From assembly GCA_033064195.1 (NCBI GenBank), contig JARBJD010000123.1, forward strand, positions 124,001 through 188,000: DNA of 64,000 nucleotides, written 5' to 3'. Both the position numbers and the translations under genes were made by a program. The notes below the pieces were generated by a model that searched no databases, was not told where the DNA came from, and was given only the letters and a program-made list of their open reading frames with translations. The stretch is from Blattamonas nauphoetae. Its lineage: Eukaryota > Preaxostyla > Oxymonadida. Shown in pieces: positions 54,626-63,147 of the stretch (position 1 is the first letter of the stretch; each line of letters begins with the position of its first letter).

Positions 54626-55310
54626 GTCTGGCATTTTATTGATACTGCTGTACACTGTTATCGGATGAGTGAACGTTGCTCCCCCATTCCACCTAAACCA
54701 TACAACACACAGAACTATATGAAAAATCTCAAATAAAACTGGTAAAAAAATCACGAAAAAACATCATTCATCCGGTTCATCCACTTGGACAGCTGGTTTT
54801 CTGGTGAAATAGCCCTTTTTTGTCAATTGTGATAAAAAGAGGGGTATTTCTAAAGTTTTGGTTCCATGAAAAAACCGCACATGATCCCAAAAACCCGCAC
54901 AAGTTCGATTATGTTATGATAAGAGTCATGCAAAAGTTGGTGAAGATCTGTTCTCTGGTTCAGAAGATTTGGATTCTCAACCATTTTTTCATGTTTATTA
55001 TCACTTTATTTTGTTGGACAACAAGAATAACTTTGGAAAAACATCTCCAGGTAGTACTGGTTTCGCAAAGTATAATTATCAAAAAAATAATGGTCTTTTA
55101 AAAAAATGCACTTCAACACACAATATGTATCTCTGTGTATGTCTTTTATAGAGATATTGACACAAACAACAATGTTTTGATGTGATACGGGACGTATTTC
55201 TGACACCACGTGAACAGCTTTTTTATGAGTTCGAGCGTTTAATCAACCGTTCTCTCAACATAAAAGAGTGGATTTAAACTTTTTTGTGATCATCCAGGCC
55301 TGTTAAATAT

Positions 55311-55535
55311 GATTTTCATTTCAGAATTATTTGTTTTCATTTCTGAATTATTCGTGTTCATTTCTGAACAATCATTTTTCATTTCTGAACAATTCTTCTT
55401 CATTTCTGAACAATCATTTTCATTTCTGAATTCTTCCTGTTCATTTCTGAACAATCATTTTTCATTTCTGAACAATTCCTCTTCATTTCTGAACAATCAT
55501 TTTCATTTCTGAATTATTCTTCTTCATTTCAGAAC
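55311..55535. repeat. Right tandem array of the TA-flanked element, inverted
   Basis: The same core appears as its complement (TTCATTTCTGAA), in about nine units with the same spacer types as the left array. The two arrays could fold into one long hairpin with the ~680-bp centre as loop. Confidence 0.85.
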
Positions 55536-56884
55536 AAGTTTAGCTGTACAGATCAAGGAGAACAGACCTTTGTCCTTCAAGCTCCAGACTCTAGCCGCAA
55601 CGACTACGATAGACGCCAGTCCGTCCGGTTGGGGGGGGAGTTATCGACTTCCAGGAACAAACTGTTTTCATCCATGGAGCATGGACACCGATGCAACAGG
55701 AACAGTCGTCCAATTGGAAGGAGACTGCTGCAATTCGATTTGCTGTGATAAGTGCAACACCGAAAATAAGGAGGAATCACTTCAGACCATCCACGCTTCA
55801 CAGCTGACCCTCACAGATATTCAACACGTCGCGGGGAGCGAGAACAGAACAGCGGATGCACTCTCCAGGCTTCATCCTTAGGCAGAATATCATCTCACAG
55901 TATCAGCCATCCGAGTAATAAAAGAAAAATGGTCCTTGGTACCTCTCGTGGATCTATTCGTATCACGTCACAACAAACAATGCAAAAAACATACCCCTCG
56001 CTATTCGCGGAAGAAGAAGCAGTTGGGTGCAACGCCCGAGGCGAAAAGTGAAACAGGATGATTTCACCACAGATTCATCCACCAATTCTTCTGATTCCAC
56101 AGGTGCTGAAAAAGTTGAAGAGCGAACAAGTTCAGAGGGGAGTTCTGATAACTCCGCATTGGGAGAACCAGACTTGGACAGCATTACTGAAGGAAGTCGA
56201 ACAGGAAGGACTTGTTCTCGGACCATACTCAGAGATGACGACACACACTGGTCATCAGGAGAAAGTGAGTCTGCCGCCCGGGATGATCCGCGCGTCGCTC
56301 GTGGGAATGATCATGTGAGTGGTCTTCTTTTATTTCGTGAGTTGTGCCAAACAGCCAAGATTTCTCGGCCAGTGGTTCCTTTCGAAGAACACCGCGAAAA
56401 GAACCCAAGGTCTTGGAAGAGGACCTGGATGCTCTTTCACGAGTTCTGCACAGCGAACAAATACACCAAACGGTTCATAGTCTCAACTACCAATATTTTA
56501 CAAACACTCTGTAGCTTCCTCGCTGATCTGTCGCAAAAGTTTCCCTCGCCAAGCCAGGTTCCGTATGTGTCGATTTCAAAAGTTGTACAATCTCTTGGGC
56601 TTTTCCATCCACAACTTCACAGTCAACAAACACAACTCGCATCATTCAGAACTCTATTGGCCAAACACCACCCGATTCGGAGAACAAAGAAGTATCAGAT
56701 CATGTGGAACATTGATCTGCTGCAAATTGTGGAGTCACCAAACCGTCCGGTGTCACCAATCCGGCATTTTTTCTGTGAGGGACCATTTTGGTCAAACTAA
56801 GAAAAAAATCATCTTTTTGAACTATACAGTCTGGAACAAAAAGATGGCAATCTGGAACAAAAATCAATCCCACCATTCAGACTT

Positions 56885-57480
56885 TCCAACTATTGATGGA
56901 TCCGAATGTGCCGGGACTAGGACCTCGTGTCTGGGCAAATTTCGTTCCTCAACCTGGTGAGATTCAAGGTCCTCCAGCTGAATTCCCGGTTCATGTCTCT
57001 AAACGAGTCGCAACACCCGCCTGACAACCAGAAATAATTAAGGCAGCCACAAACGCGAAATGGGTCAAATTCACACGGCTTCATGAAGAATATGGACATA
57101 CCAAACATTACACGTGGTACACTCACGAATGCGTCCTCACAGAGAGGACAACAGAACGGCTGATTCAACAGATCCGATCCGGAACCGACATCGGTGCAAG
57201 ACTCTCAAGAGGTAGGCCGAAGACCGTAGATACCCCTTTCATGAATGCATACGTTCGACGACAGATGAGGGCTGACCCAAGAACTCCCCTCCGTCACATT
57301 CAATCGAAGGCGAAAGCGGACGGGTATTCCATCAGTCACACCTCGGTCCGCCGACTTCTCTCAGTAACTCATCCCGAAACTGGAAATCATCCGATTCTCA
57401 CCTTTCACAAGTTAAAAGTTAGGAACAGCAGCGCAAACACACCAGAAAATAAAGCCCGTCGGCTCCAGTTTAACCAGGAA
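56885..57480 (+). mobile_element. Tc1/mariner-type transposase remnant (helix-turn-helix part)
   Basis: A frame at about 57,024-57,480 carries a paired helix-turn-helix region. IRSGTDIGARLSRGRPKTVD is followed by MNAYVRRQMRADPRTPLRHI, YSISHTSVRRLLS and KARRLQFNQE. This is the order seen in Tc1/mariner transposases: DNA-binding domain with GRPK linker, then KxRLxF before the catalytic core. The DDE core is missing: after FNQE the frame runs into unrelated hydrophobic sequence. A related upstream stretch (VPGLGPRVWANFVPQPGEIQ) precedes it from 56,896. Confidence 0.62.
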
Positions 57481-57669
57481 AGCCTTGGCTTTGTTCCTCT
57501 CTTTTGGTTTCTCTTTTCTCCATTTAGCACATTTCAACTCTCAATTGTTGATGGCCTTGGTTGGTTGTTGGATGGAGGCACGACATCCTTTCAACACCAA
57601 CCAAGGCACACCAACCTCCCGCCCTGCCACACAACAGTGCAGCGAGCATTTGGGGAAAAAAATCCATAA

Positions 57670-57860
57670 ATAGTCACACCGATGACTCCTTCACGCCTCT
57701 CAAACGTCAGTTCAATCCTACTGTCTTTTGCGTGTAACAGGCTGTTTTTTCTCATACTAAAGAAGAGTTTGTTTTCATCGAAACAGCTAAAAATCTCTTC
57801 AGATGGCATGAATGCATGGTTTTCAATCCTGAAAAACGTGTTCACATGATAAAGCACATT
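57670..57860. other. Non-coding stretch between transposon remnants
   Basis: No gene or clear repeat is seen. It lies between the mariner-type remnant and the left array of the next element. Confidence 0.35.
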
Positions 57861-57959
57861 GGTCCAAAAAGGTCACAGTCGAACATAAATCATTCAAAGA
57901 CGAAGTGAAATAATTCAAAGTCGACGTGAAATAGTTCAAAGTCGAGATGAGGTAGCCGA

Positions 57960-59100
57960 TAGCGTGTTCCTGACGCGCCGACCATAAATAGTGCAGTCAT
58001 TGTCGTCATGGGTTTCATACGGACTGGATAGCAGTGCTGACGGGTTGTTTTACCGATTATCTTCACAGGACGGAAGGATCTGTTCTGAAGTGAAGTTTCA
58101 TCTGCTTGGATGAAAAGATCAATGTGGTAGTGATGGGTATACGTGAATTGATAATGTTGTGAAAAAATGGGTGAACATTTTCGATGGTAGAGGCATTGAA
58201 TCTTGGTTAATCAATTAAGACATGGCGTCGTGGTTTTAATTCGTTTCTGCCTTCCTTTCGTCCTCCCCACTGTCATCATCCAACGCTATGATGTGTGGAG
58301 ACCTTCGATTCCTGTGTTCGACTACATACCAGTGGACGGTCAATGACTGTCGATTGACGACATGAAACCGCTTTCGCCTTTGTATCATTTTGAGGTAGTG
58401 CCTAACTCATTGGCCGTTTGATTGGATGTGAATTGGACTGATTCAACATACCCACTCAATTGCACTGTTTCGACTGTTGAAAGAGTTGGAGGTTTTGCCT
58501 TCACTTGTTTCTTTGGATTTCGTCTCTACCAAAGTGTTTTTCCATCCTCTTGTCTGTCATTGACAGGGCTTTGAGTTTGATCTCATCGATCTCAAGATTT
58601 CTGACCTCAACAAATACTTCGTGTTTGATTCTTTCTTATCTTCTCACGTCATGTCCATGACGACCACGATATCTATCATTTTTTTATGAAAAGTCACAAT
58701 TTCCACGACCAATCGAAAAATGATGTCCTTCTTGTCATCACTTTTTTTCACTTGGAAGCAAACATAGTCACGATATGATGACAGTTTGAAGTGATTTTCA
58801 TCGATTCAGTGTGAATAGATGATGAAATACAAGGTTTTATCGATCACTCAGCCACAGGAGGAAGGTCGAACCCATCAGGATCAGATCTCACACCATCCAC
58901 ATTCAGACGAACAATCACGGGTACACTCAAAACTTGTTCTTTTAGGTTTTTTTTCTCATTTTTTTCCTGGAGAATCATCTTTATTTCCAGATATGTGAAA
59001 TGAGGAGTTAAAAAGGTGAAAAAAGGGATGATAACACCTGTTTTTTGACCTCAACAGGGCTTTGTCAACTTGAGGTCAGTAGGTAAGGCTGTTTATCATA
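57960..59100. other. AT-rich non-coding stretch inside the composite element
   Basis: About 1.1 kb has no ORF of note and no recognised repeat. If the flanking arrays belong to a Merlin element, its transposase N-terminal half would be expected here, but I could not see it. Confidence 0.35.
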
Positions 59101-59940
59101 CCAGTGCCCCGACGCTCGGCTGATAGACCCTCAAAAAACCCGTTTTTAACCATAAACCCGTTTTTAACCATAAACCCGTTTTTATTCAAAAAAAGAAGAA
59201 TCATTTCACAATATCTGAATTATCTCTCAAAATTCGTCATTATATTCACAAACAACCTCATCGAGCAAATTTTCATCAATCAAGAAGTGGAGGAGAGTTA
59301 GCATTGTTCCCCATTCTTCATCAACTGGGTCATTGTGTAGAGTGATTTATGATAATTTTCTCTCACAAGGAACAATTGAAAACACGTTTTTAAGAGGTTG
59401 GAAAACCACTTTTTAGCACTATAGTTATAAATCTGCATTTAATCGATTAAAAACGGGTTTTAATATTAAAACCGGGTTTTTTGAGGGACTATGACATTCT
59501 CATTCCCATCACCAATTCTTCTATCAAACCAGGTTCGACGATTCATTCGGACGAGTGGCGGGCCAATGCTCAGATCGGCCCAGAGTACCGACATCTAACA
59601 GTAAATCATACCATACAAAAGCGAAATCCCGAAACTGGTGCGTGCACGAATATGATTGAAGGGGTTTGGTCCCAGTTGAGAAGAAGTCTCCCACCGTGCG
59701 GGATCGGAGGCGACGATATCAACTCGTATCTCCCTGACTTTATGAGGAAGAAGAACACAACTATTACGTTCACTCAACTTGTGCACTTTTTCTTTAATAC
59801 CACTGTTTCTAGCGACAGGGAAGATGAGATGGAGGAGACAGGATTGGATGAAATTCCAACAATCTTTTCTGATGACGAAGAGGACAGTGAGGAAGTTGGA
59901 GACGGCCTCGATGATTCGGAATATGAGGGATCTATTTAAA
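59101..59940 (+). mobile_element. Merlin-type (ISXO2/IS1016-like) transposase remnant, split by a MITE
   Basis: The C-terminal half of a Merlin transposase is recognisable at ~59,488-59,937: SIKPGSTIHSDEWRANAQIG, YRHLTVNHTIQKRNPETGAC, TNMIEGVWSQLRRSLP, then an acidic tail. The IHSDEW aspartate, the VNHT segment and the TNMIEGVW block are the family's typical signatures. A short stretch just before the MITE (PVPRRSADR, ~59,101-59,127) fits the strand that precedes them, so the MITE appears to have landed in the coding sequence. No N-terminal zinc-binding part is seen. Confidence 0.72.
59128..59487. mobile_element. 360-bp MITE with TIR CCCTCAAAAAACCCG
   Basis: It starts CCCTCAAAAAACCCGTTTTTA and ends with the near-complement (CCGGGTTTTTTGAGGG). 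The left end contains about three tandem 18-bp units (AACCCGTTTTTAACCATA), partly mirrored on the right. There is no ORF for a transposase. It interrupts the Merlin remnant. A clear target duplication was not found. Confidence 0.72.
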
Positions 59941-60223
59941 GTCTTTTTTTCCTTTCACTTTTCCAATTTTATTCTTAGTGTAGCAGAAACAGAGACACGC
60001 AGTGTTCAATCAATTTCTCAAAAACCAATCTCTGAATCAGCCTTCCTCATTTGAAGAAATTGTGAACACTATGAAAAATCAGTGAGTATTATAGAGAAAC
60101 AGACAAAACATATTGAACTATTGTTTGTTCTCTCATTTTTGGGCTGATTAAATTGATTCTGTTTTGTGATCATGAAAGAGTGGTTTGTGAGGTTCACCAG
60201 AACAAATTGGTCCAAAAGTTTGG
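59941..60223. other. Non-coding stretch after the Merlin remnant
   Basis: AT-rich sequence with no recognisable feature; it leads into the right tandem array. Confidence 0.35.
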
Positions 60224-60354
60224 TCCTTCGACTCTGAATTATTTCTCTTCGACTTTGAAATATTTCCTTCGAATGTGCATTCTTTTGTTCAATTTGCACT
60301 TATTTATGTTCGACGTTGAACTATTCAGAGAGTAGGTAGTTTCTTCTGCTCAAA

Positions 60355-60960
60355 TTAAATATCGCATCTTCTCGTTTCGCATGTTGAATTGCCGGGTGGT
60401 ATGATCATTTGAATTTGATTCGTTGAGACGAGTGTTAGAATCGCGTCAGTGATGTGACTGGAACAGTTGTCGGCGAGGATTATTTCTTTTTGGTTCGGTG
60501 TGTTGTGAAGTTCCAGTGTAAGTTGGACGATTGGAATGAAAGCACGTTCCAGCCAGTCCTGAAAGAGATCGGAGTTCTTTCCTCCATTTTGAGACTCTGT
60601 ACTCATAGTCTGTGTGGAGAACGAGTCCTTCCATCGGAGCTTTGTCAGGTGAAAATGGCGGTCTGACACAAAAATATGGGATCATCAGGTTTAGTCCAGA
60701 TAGATGCAAGCTAGCACACTGAATCGTTTCGCATCGCGATCAACTGCAAAATGATGATCGGTTGCTTGCACACCGAATGGAATCACAGCCCTCGAAGATT
60801 GGCTGTCTGAATAGGATTGGAACCCAGTCTCGTCACATTGGAAGATTCTGTGAACAGATGTGCTTCCATTTCCTTCTTTTCTCCCTCTTCATATTGGGTG
60901 AAATCCCAAGGATGTCTTCAATACGTTTTTCCTTCAAATCCTGTCATTTTCGGAAAATAA
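60355..60960 (-). mobile_element. Pogo/jerky-type (DDE_1) transposase remnant
   Basis: Read on the minus strand, an upstream piece (~60,700-60,860) has VHRIFQCDETGFQSYSD, the family's first catalytic aspartate in a DETGF context, followed by VIPFGVQATDHHFAVDRDAK. Downstream, ~60,355-60,669, are LRWKDSFSTQ, FQDWLERAFIPIV, IILADNCSSHIT (second aspartate) and MIIPPGNST, matching the end of the DDE_1 core. At least one frame change and stops between the pieces show it is dead. The pieces are out of register with the surrounding plus-strand Merlin element. Confidence 0.65.
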
Positions 60961-61097
60961 GATACTGTTGAGATCAATTTTTTGAGGTGAAGACACAATG
61001 ATAAAAGTACGAAAATGATTTCTCTTCAATTGATCCGGAGTTAAAACCATGTTTTTGGCATTTTTCGAAGAGATGCTGGTAATTGAGCGATAGGCAT

Positions 61098-61262
61098 CTA
61101 ACTGAAATCGTCTTCTGACGTTTCAGGAGTGGCTGGTTCCTTTTTTGGTCTTTTCATCTTCATTCTAGTTGGAAATCGGCACATGTATGCTGGAGAGTCC
61201 TCACTTGATGATGAATGATCTTCACAGTAGTGATATAGACGAAATGGGAACCAGATTGCCAT
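61098..61262 (-). CDS. Possible short ORF, 54 codons
   Basis: ATG at 61262 to TAG at 61098 encodes a Trp/Phe-containing start (MAIWFPFRLYHYCED), then an acidic Ser run and a basic RMKMKRPKKEP stretch. The composition looks protein-like, but there is no homologue I know. It may be a tail exon of a dead element. Confidence 0.25.
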   Translation of the reverse strand: MAIWFPFRLYHYCEDHSSSSEDSPAYMCRFPTRMKMKRPKKEPATPETSEDDFS

Positions 61263-61527
61263 AAGTGATACTCCTTGGAGAATTGGAACGAGAAATCATT
61301 TTGAATCTCAGAGCCAATTGATTTTTTTTAATATGACTCATTCTAATTTCCATCTCACTTACTACTGAAAATATTGACATTTCAGAGTAGTCAATATGTG
61401 GCCGTAAATTCAAAAATAAAGGCGAAAAACGGACTTCTTGAAAAGTGTCTTTTTTGAAGCAAATTTTGAGTACTTTTAGAAAACAACGTCGATTTCTTTT
61501 TTTATTCAATTTTTTAATTTGTATAAA
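61263..61527. other. Putative promoter side of the three-unit ORF
   Basis: AT-rich, with no coding capacity on the plus strand. It ends in a T-rich run and a TATAAA-like stretch (TTTGTATAAAATG) directly at the start codon. Confidence 0.35.
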
Positions 61528-62121
61528 ATGAGCAGCGTCTTGACACCAACACAACTACTGGAAATTTTGGAAAAAGAAAATTTGAAAATGAAATCACCTC
61601 CGACTCTTAATCGACAAGGAACAACATATCTCACAGGAAGCACTTTCGAATACTATCTCGAAGAGAAACCCGATGAAATTTATCGAGTGTATGTCCATGC
61701 TTTTGTAAAAGGATCTAGACCACATACAAATCGTCAGAGATATCTTCGAGCAACAAATTGTTGTACAAAAGAGAAGCTATTTGAATCAATGAAAAATGAG
61801 AATTGTGAACTCATTTCTGAATACACTCATTCAAGTACCCCAGTAACATATCGACACGAAGGAATCGAATGGATAGTAATCCCATCAAAATGGATGAAAG
61901 GATTCAGAACTCATCAGAACAATCGAAAACGATACACACAATCGTTTGTTGAAAATGAATTGAAAAAAGAGAATTGTGAACTCATTGGAACATACACAAA
62001 GGTACTTGAGCCATTCAAATATCGCGATTTACGAACAAAGAATGAGTATTACGTTCGCTTGGACAATTGGTTGTATTTTGGAGACCGTCCTCACTTGAAA
62101 AAGTACCATGAAAGGTCTTGA
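61528..62121 (+). CDS. Intact 197-aa protein of three related units, unknown function
   Basis: The ATG at 61528 opens an uninterrupted frame, unlike everything around it. The protein consists of three units of ~55-65 residues. Each has a leading helix (LLEILEKENLKM; LFESMKNENCELI; VENELKKENCELI), then a strand with Tyr/Thr/Pro (SEYTHSSTPVTYR; GTYTKVLEPFKYR), then an aromatic-Gly-Arg/Phe-x-His end with nearby Asn/Arg/Tyr (FVKGSRPHTN; WMKGFRTHQN; WLYFGDRPHL). The helix-ENCELI-xxYT pattern recalls small repeated modules found beside endonucleases in mobile elements and large DNA viruses, but this is resemblance only. The cysteine pairs expected of zinc ribbons are absent. No intron is needed. 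Confidence 0.62.
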   Translation: MSSVLTPTQLLEILEKENLKMKSPPTLNRQGTTYLTGSTFEYYLEEKPDEIYRVYVHAFVKGSRPHTNRQRYLRATNCCTKEKLFESMKNENCELISEYTHSSTPVTYRHEGIEWIVIPSKWMKGFRTHQNNRKRYTQSFVENELKKENCELIGTYTKVLEPFKYRDLRTKNEYYVRLDNWLYFGDRPHLKKYHERS

Positions 62122-62771
62122 AACTACTGAAAAACTATTTTTGACCACAAATCAACGGAAACCAACAGTTGAACCATCTCGAAAAATTCTGAAAAAAATT
62201 CTAAAATCTCGGGAACATCGTAGGTAATCGATCAAAAGAGGTTTGATCAAAATCGGTTGAGAATTCGTCGAACTACGTACCGAACTTTGGTCGAAAAAGT
62301 GACCAAAAAAGTCGATGTTCCGATTTTGCTACTATGAACCGCTTTATGGCTCAAATTGTGTTCAAACACGTTTGATTGCGACGGAAATCATTTTGAAAGG
62401 TAGGATTTTCGATAAAAAGCACTTTCTGAAAAAAAAGTTTGATCCGACCCATTGAGGTTTTTTCGCGTTTTTTGAGATTTTTTCAGAAAAGGTATGGACG
62501 TTCGGGACTATGTCCTTTTGATCACTTTTCGTCGTCTTTCGGTGTTTTTGGGTGTGAAAACGCTAGTTGGCGTCTTTTTGTGTCATTCATCTCTGAAAAC
62601 TTTTGACACCTCTACATTCGGACACTTTTTTATGAATTTTCACATTTCACTACTTTCACTTCATTTACTCCGTTATTGCATCATTTTAACGAACATAAGT
62701 CGACGCGAGACGTATAGTGCATTTCCTTAGTTTCATTTTGTCGGTTCTTCGATCACACCTCTGACGGGTAA
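62122..62771. other. Non-coding stretch after the three-unit ORF
   Basis: No gene is accepted here. Around 62,240-62,270 the sequence (TTTGATCAAAATCGGTTGAG) resembles parts of the inverted repeats at 52.1-52.5 kb (CATCAAAATCGGTTCAC), a possible sign of a shared element family. Confidence 0.3.
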
Positions 62772-62853
62772 GTATAGAGACAGATCTGATTTTGTATACA
62801 CACAGATCTGTCCGTTGGTATAGGCACAGATCTGCGGTATACACACAGATCTG
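62772..62853. repeat. Four spaced 17-bp units ending in the palindrome CAGATCTG
   Basis: Units at 62772-62788, 62794-62810, 62818-62834 and 62837-62853 read GTATA-nnn-ACAGATCTG. Two are identical (GTATACACACAGATCTG). They are spaced 19-24 bp from start to start and are bounded by AGAGAC on the left and GTCTCT on the right, so the block is framed by a short inverted repeat. Confidence 0.85.
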
Positions 62854-63147
62854 ACCTTTTTGTCTCTATTTTGGCTTATAATGTGTCTTATATGAATGAA
62901 AAAGACGAAGAATAGATGTAAAAGGATAAAAAGAAGAGTTTCAAGGTAAAATGAGAGCGATTGATGAGGCAGTCACGACAACTGTTTCAAAGGGTCGATC
63001 GCGTTCACGGTAGAAAGATTGGTTTCCCCGCAATATCTTCCGAAAGAATATAGGGAAAATGGTTCATGTTTCGAGCAAGCCTCTTTGTGAGTTTGGTTGA
63101 CTCAGTTTCGAAGATCTTTTCGACGATATTTTGGATCACGATCTGGT
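62854..63147. other. Non-coding stretch
   Basis: No gene, repeat or RNA is recognised. Confidence 0.35.

Larger units (their letters stand above)
54348..55546. mobile_element. Non-autonomous DNA element with TA duplication and inverted terminal tandem arrays
   Basis: The element begins CAGGTAGACTTGTTC and ends, read from the other strand, CAGCTAAACTTGTTC. Both ends abut TA (54,346-54,347 and 55,547-55,548), the target duplication of the Tc1/mariner group. Just inside each end is an array of ~24-26-bp units built on TTCAGAAATGAA: left at ~54,358-54,625, right at ~55,311-55,535, in opposite orientation. The ~680-bp centre contains no transposase and no convincing ORF. It sits inside the DIRS-type fossil, between the reverse transcriptase and RNase H parts, and so is the younger of the two. 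Confidence 0.72.
53760..56745 (+). mobile_element. DIRS-type (tyrosine-recombinase) retroelement fossil, broken
   Basis: Three parts lie in the usual DIRS order. A reverse transcriptase is recognisable at about 53,820-54,345 (MPFGLSSAPRTFTK and YLDDILLLS). A C-terminal RNase H part lies at about 55,560-55,880 (DASPSGWGGSY and HVAGSENRTADALSRL). A region like the N-terminal half of a tyrosine recombinase lies at about 56,030-56,745 (SWKRTWMLFHEFC and a KKYQIMWNIDLL block). The element is broken in several places. It is split by the TA-flanked insertion at 54,348-55,546, and its right end is cut by a copy of the repeat seen at 51.75 kb. No terminal repeats of its own were found. It looks old, older than the element inserted in it. 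Confidence 0.7.
57877..60320. mobile_element. Composite region bounded by a second pair of inverted tandem arrays
   Basis: At ~57,877-57,947 three to four units built on TTCAAAGTCGA.GTGAAATA are followed, 2.3 kb later (~60,224-60,320), by the same units inverted (TATTTC.CTTCGACTTTGAA). The block GTCGAACATAAAT is also shared by both sides in inverted order. The Merlin remnant and its MITE lie between them, so the arrays may be the subterminal repeats of a Merlin-type element. Exact ends and target duplication could not be set. Confidence 0.5.

Noticed and set aside
55309-55512. 67-codon Phe/Ser-rich ORF in the right array
   Set aside because: It is the translation of the tandem repeat unit.
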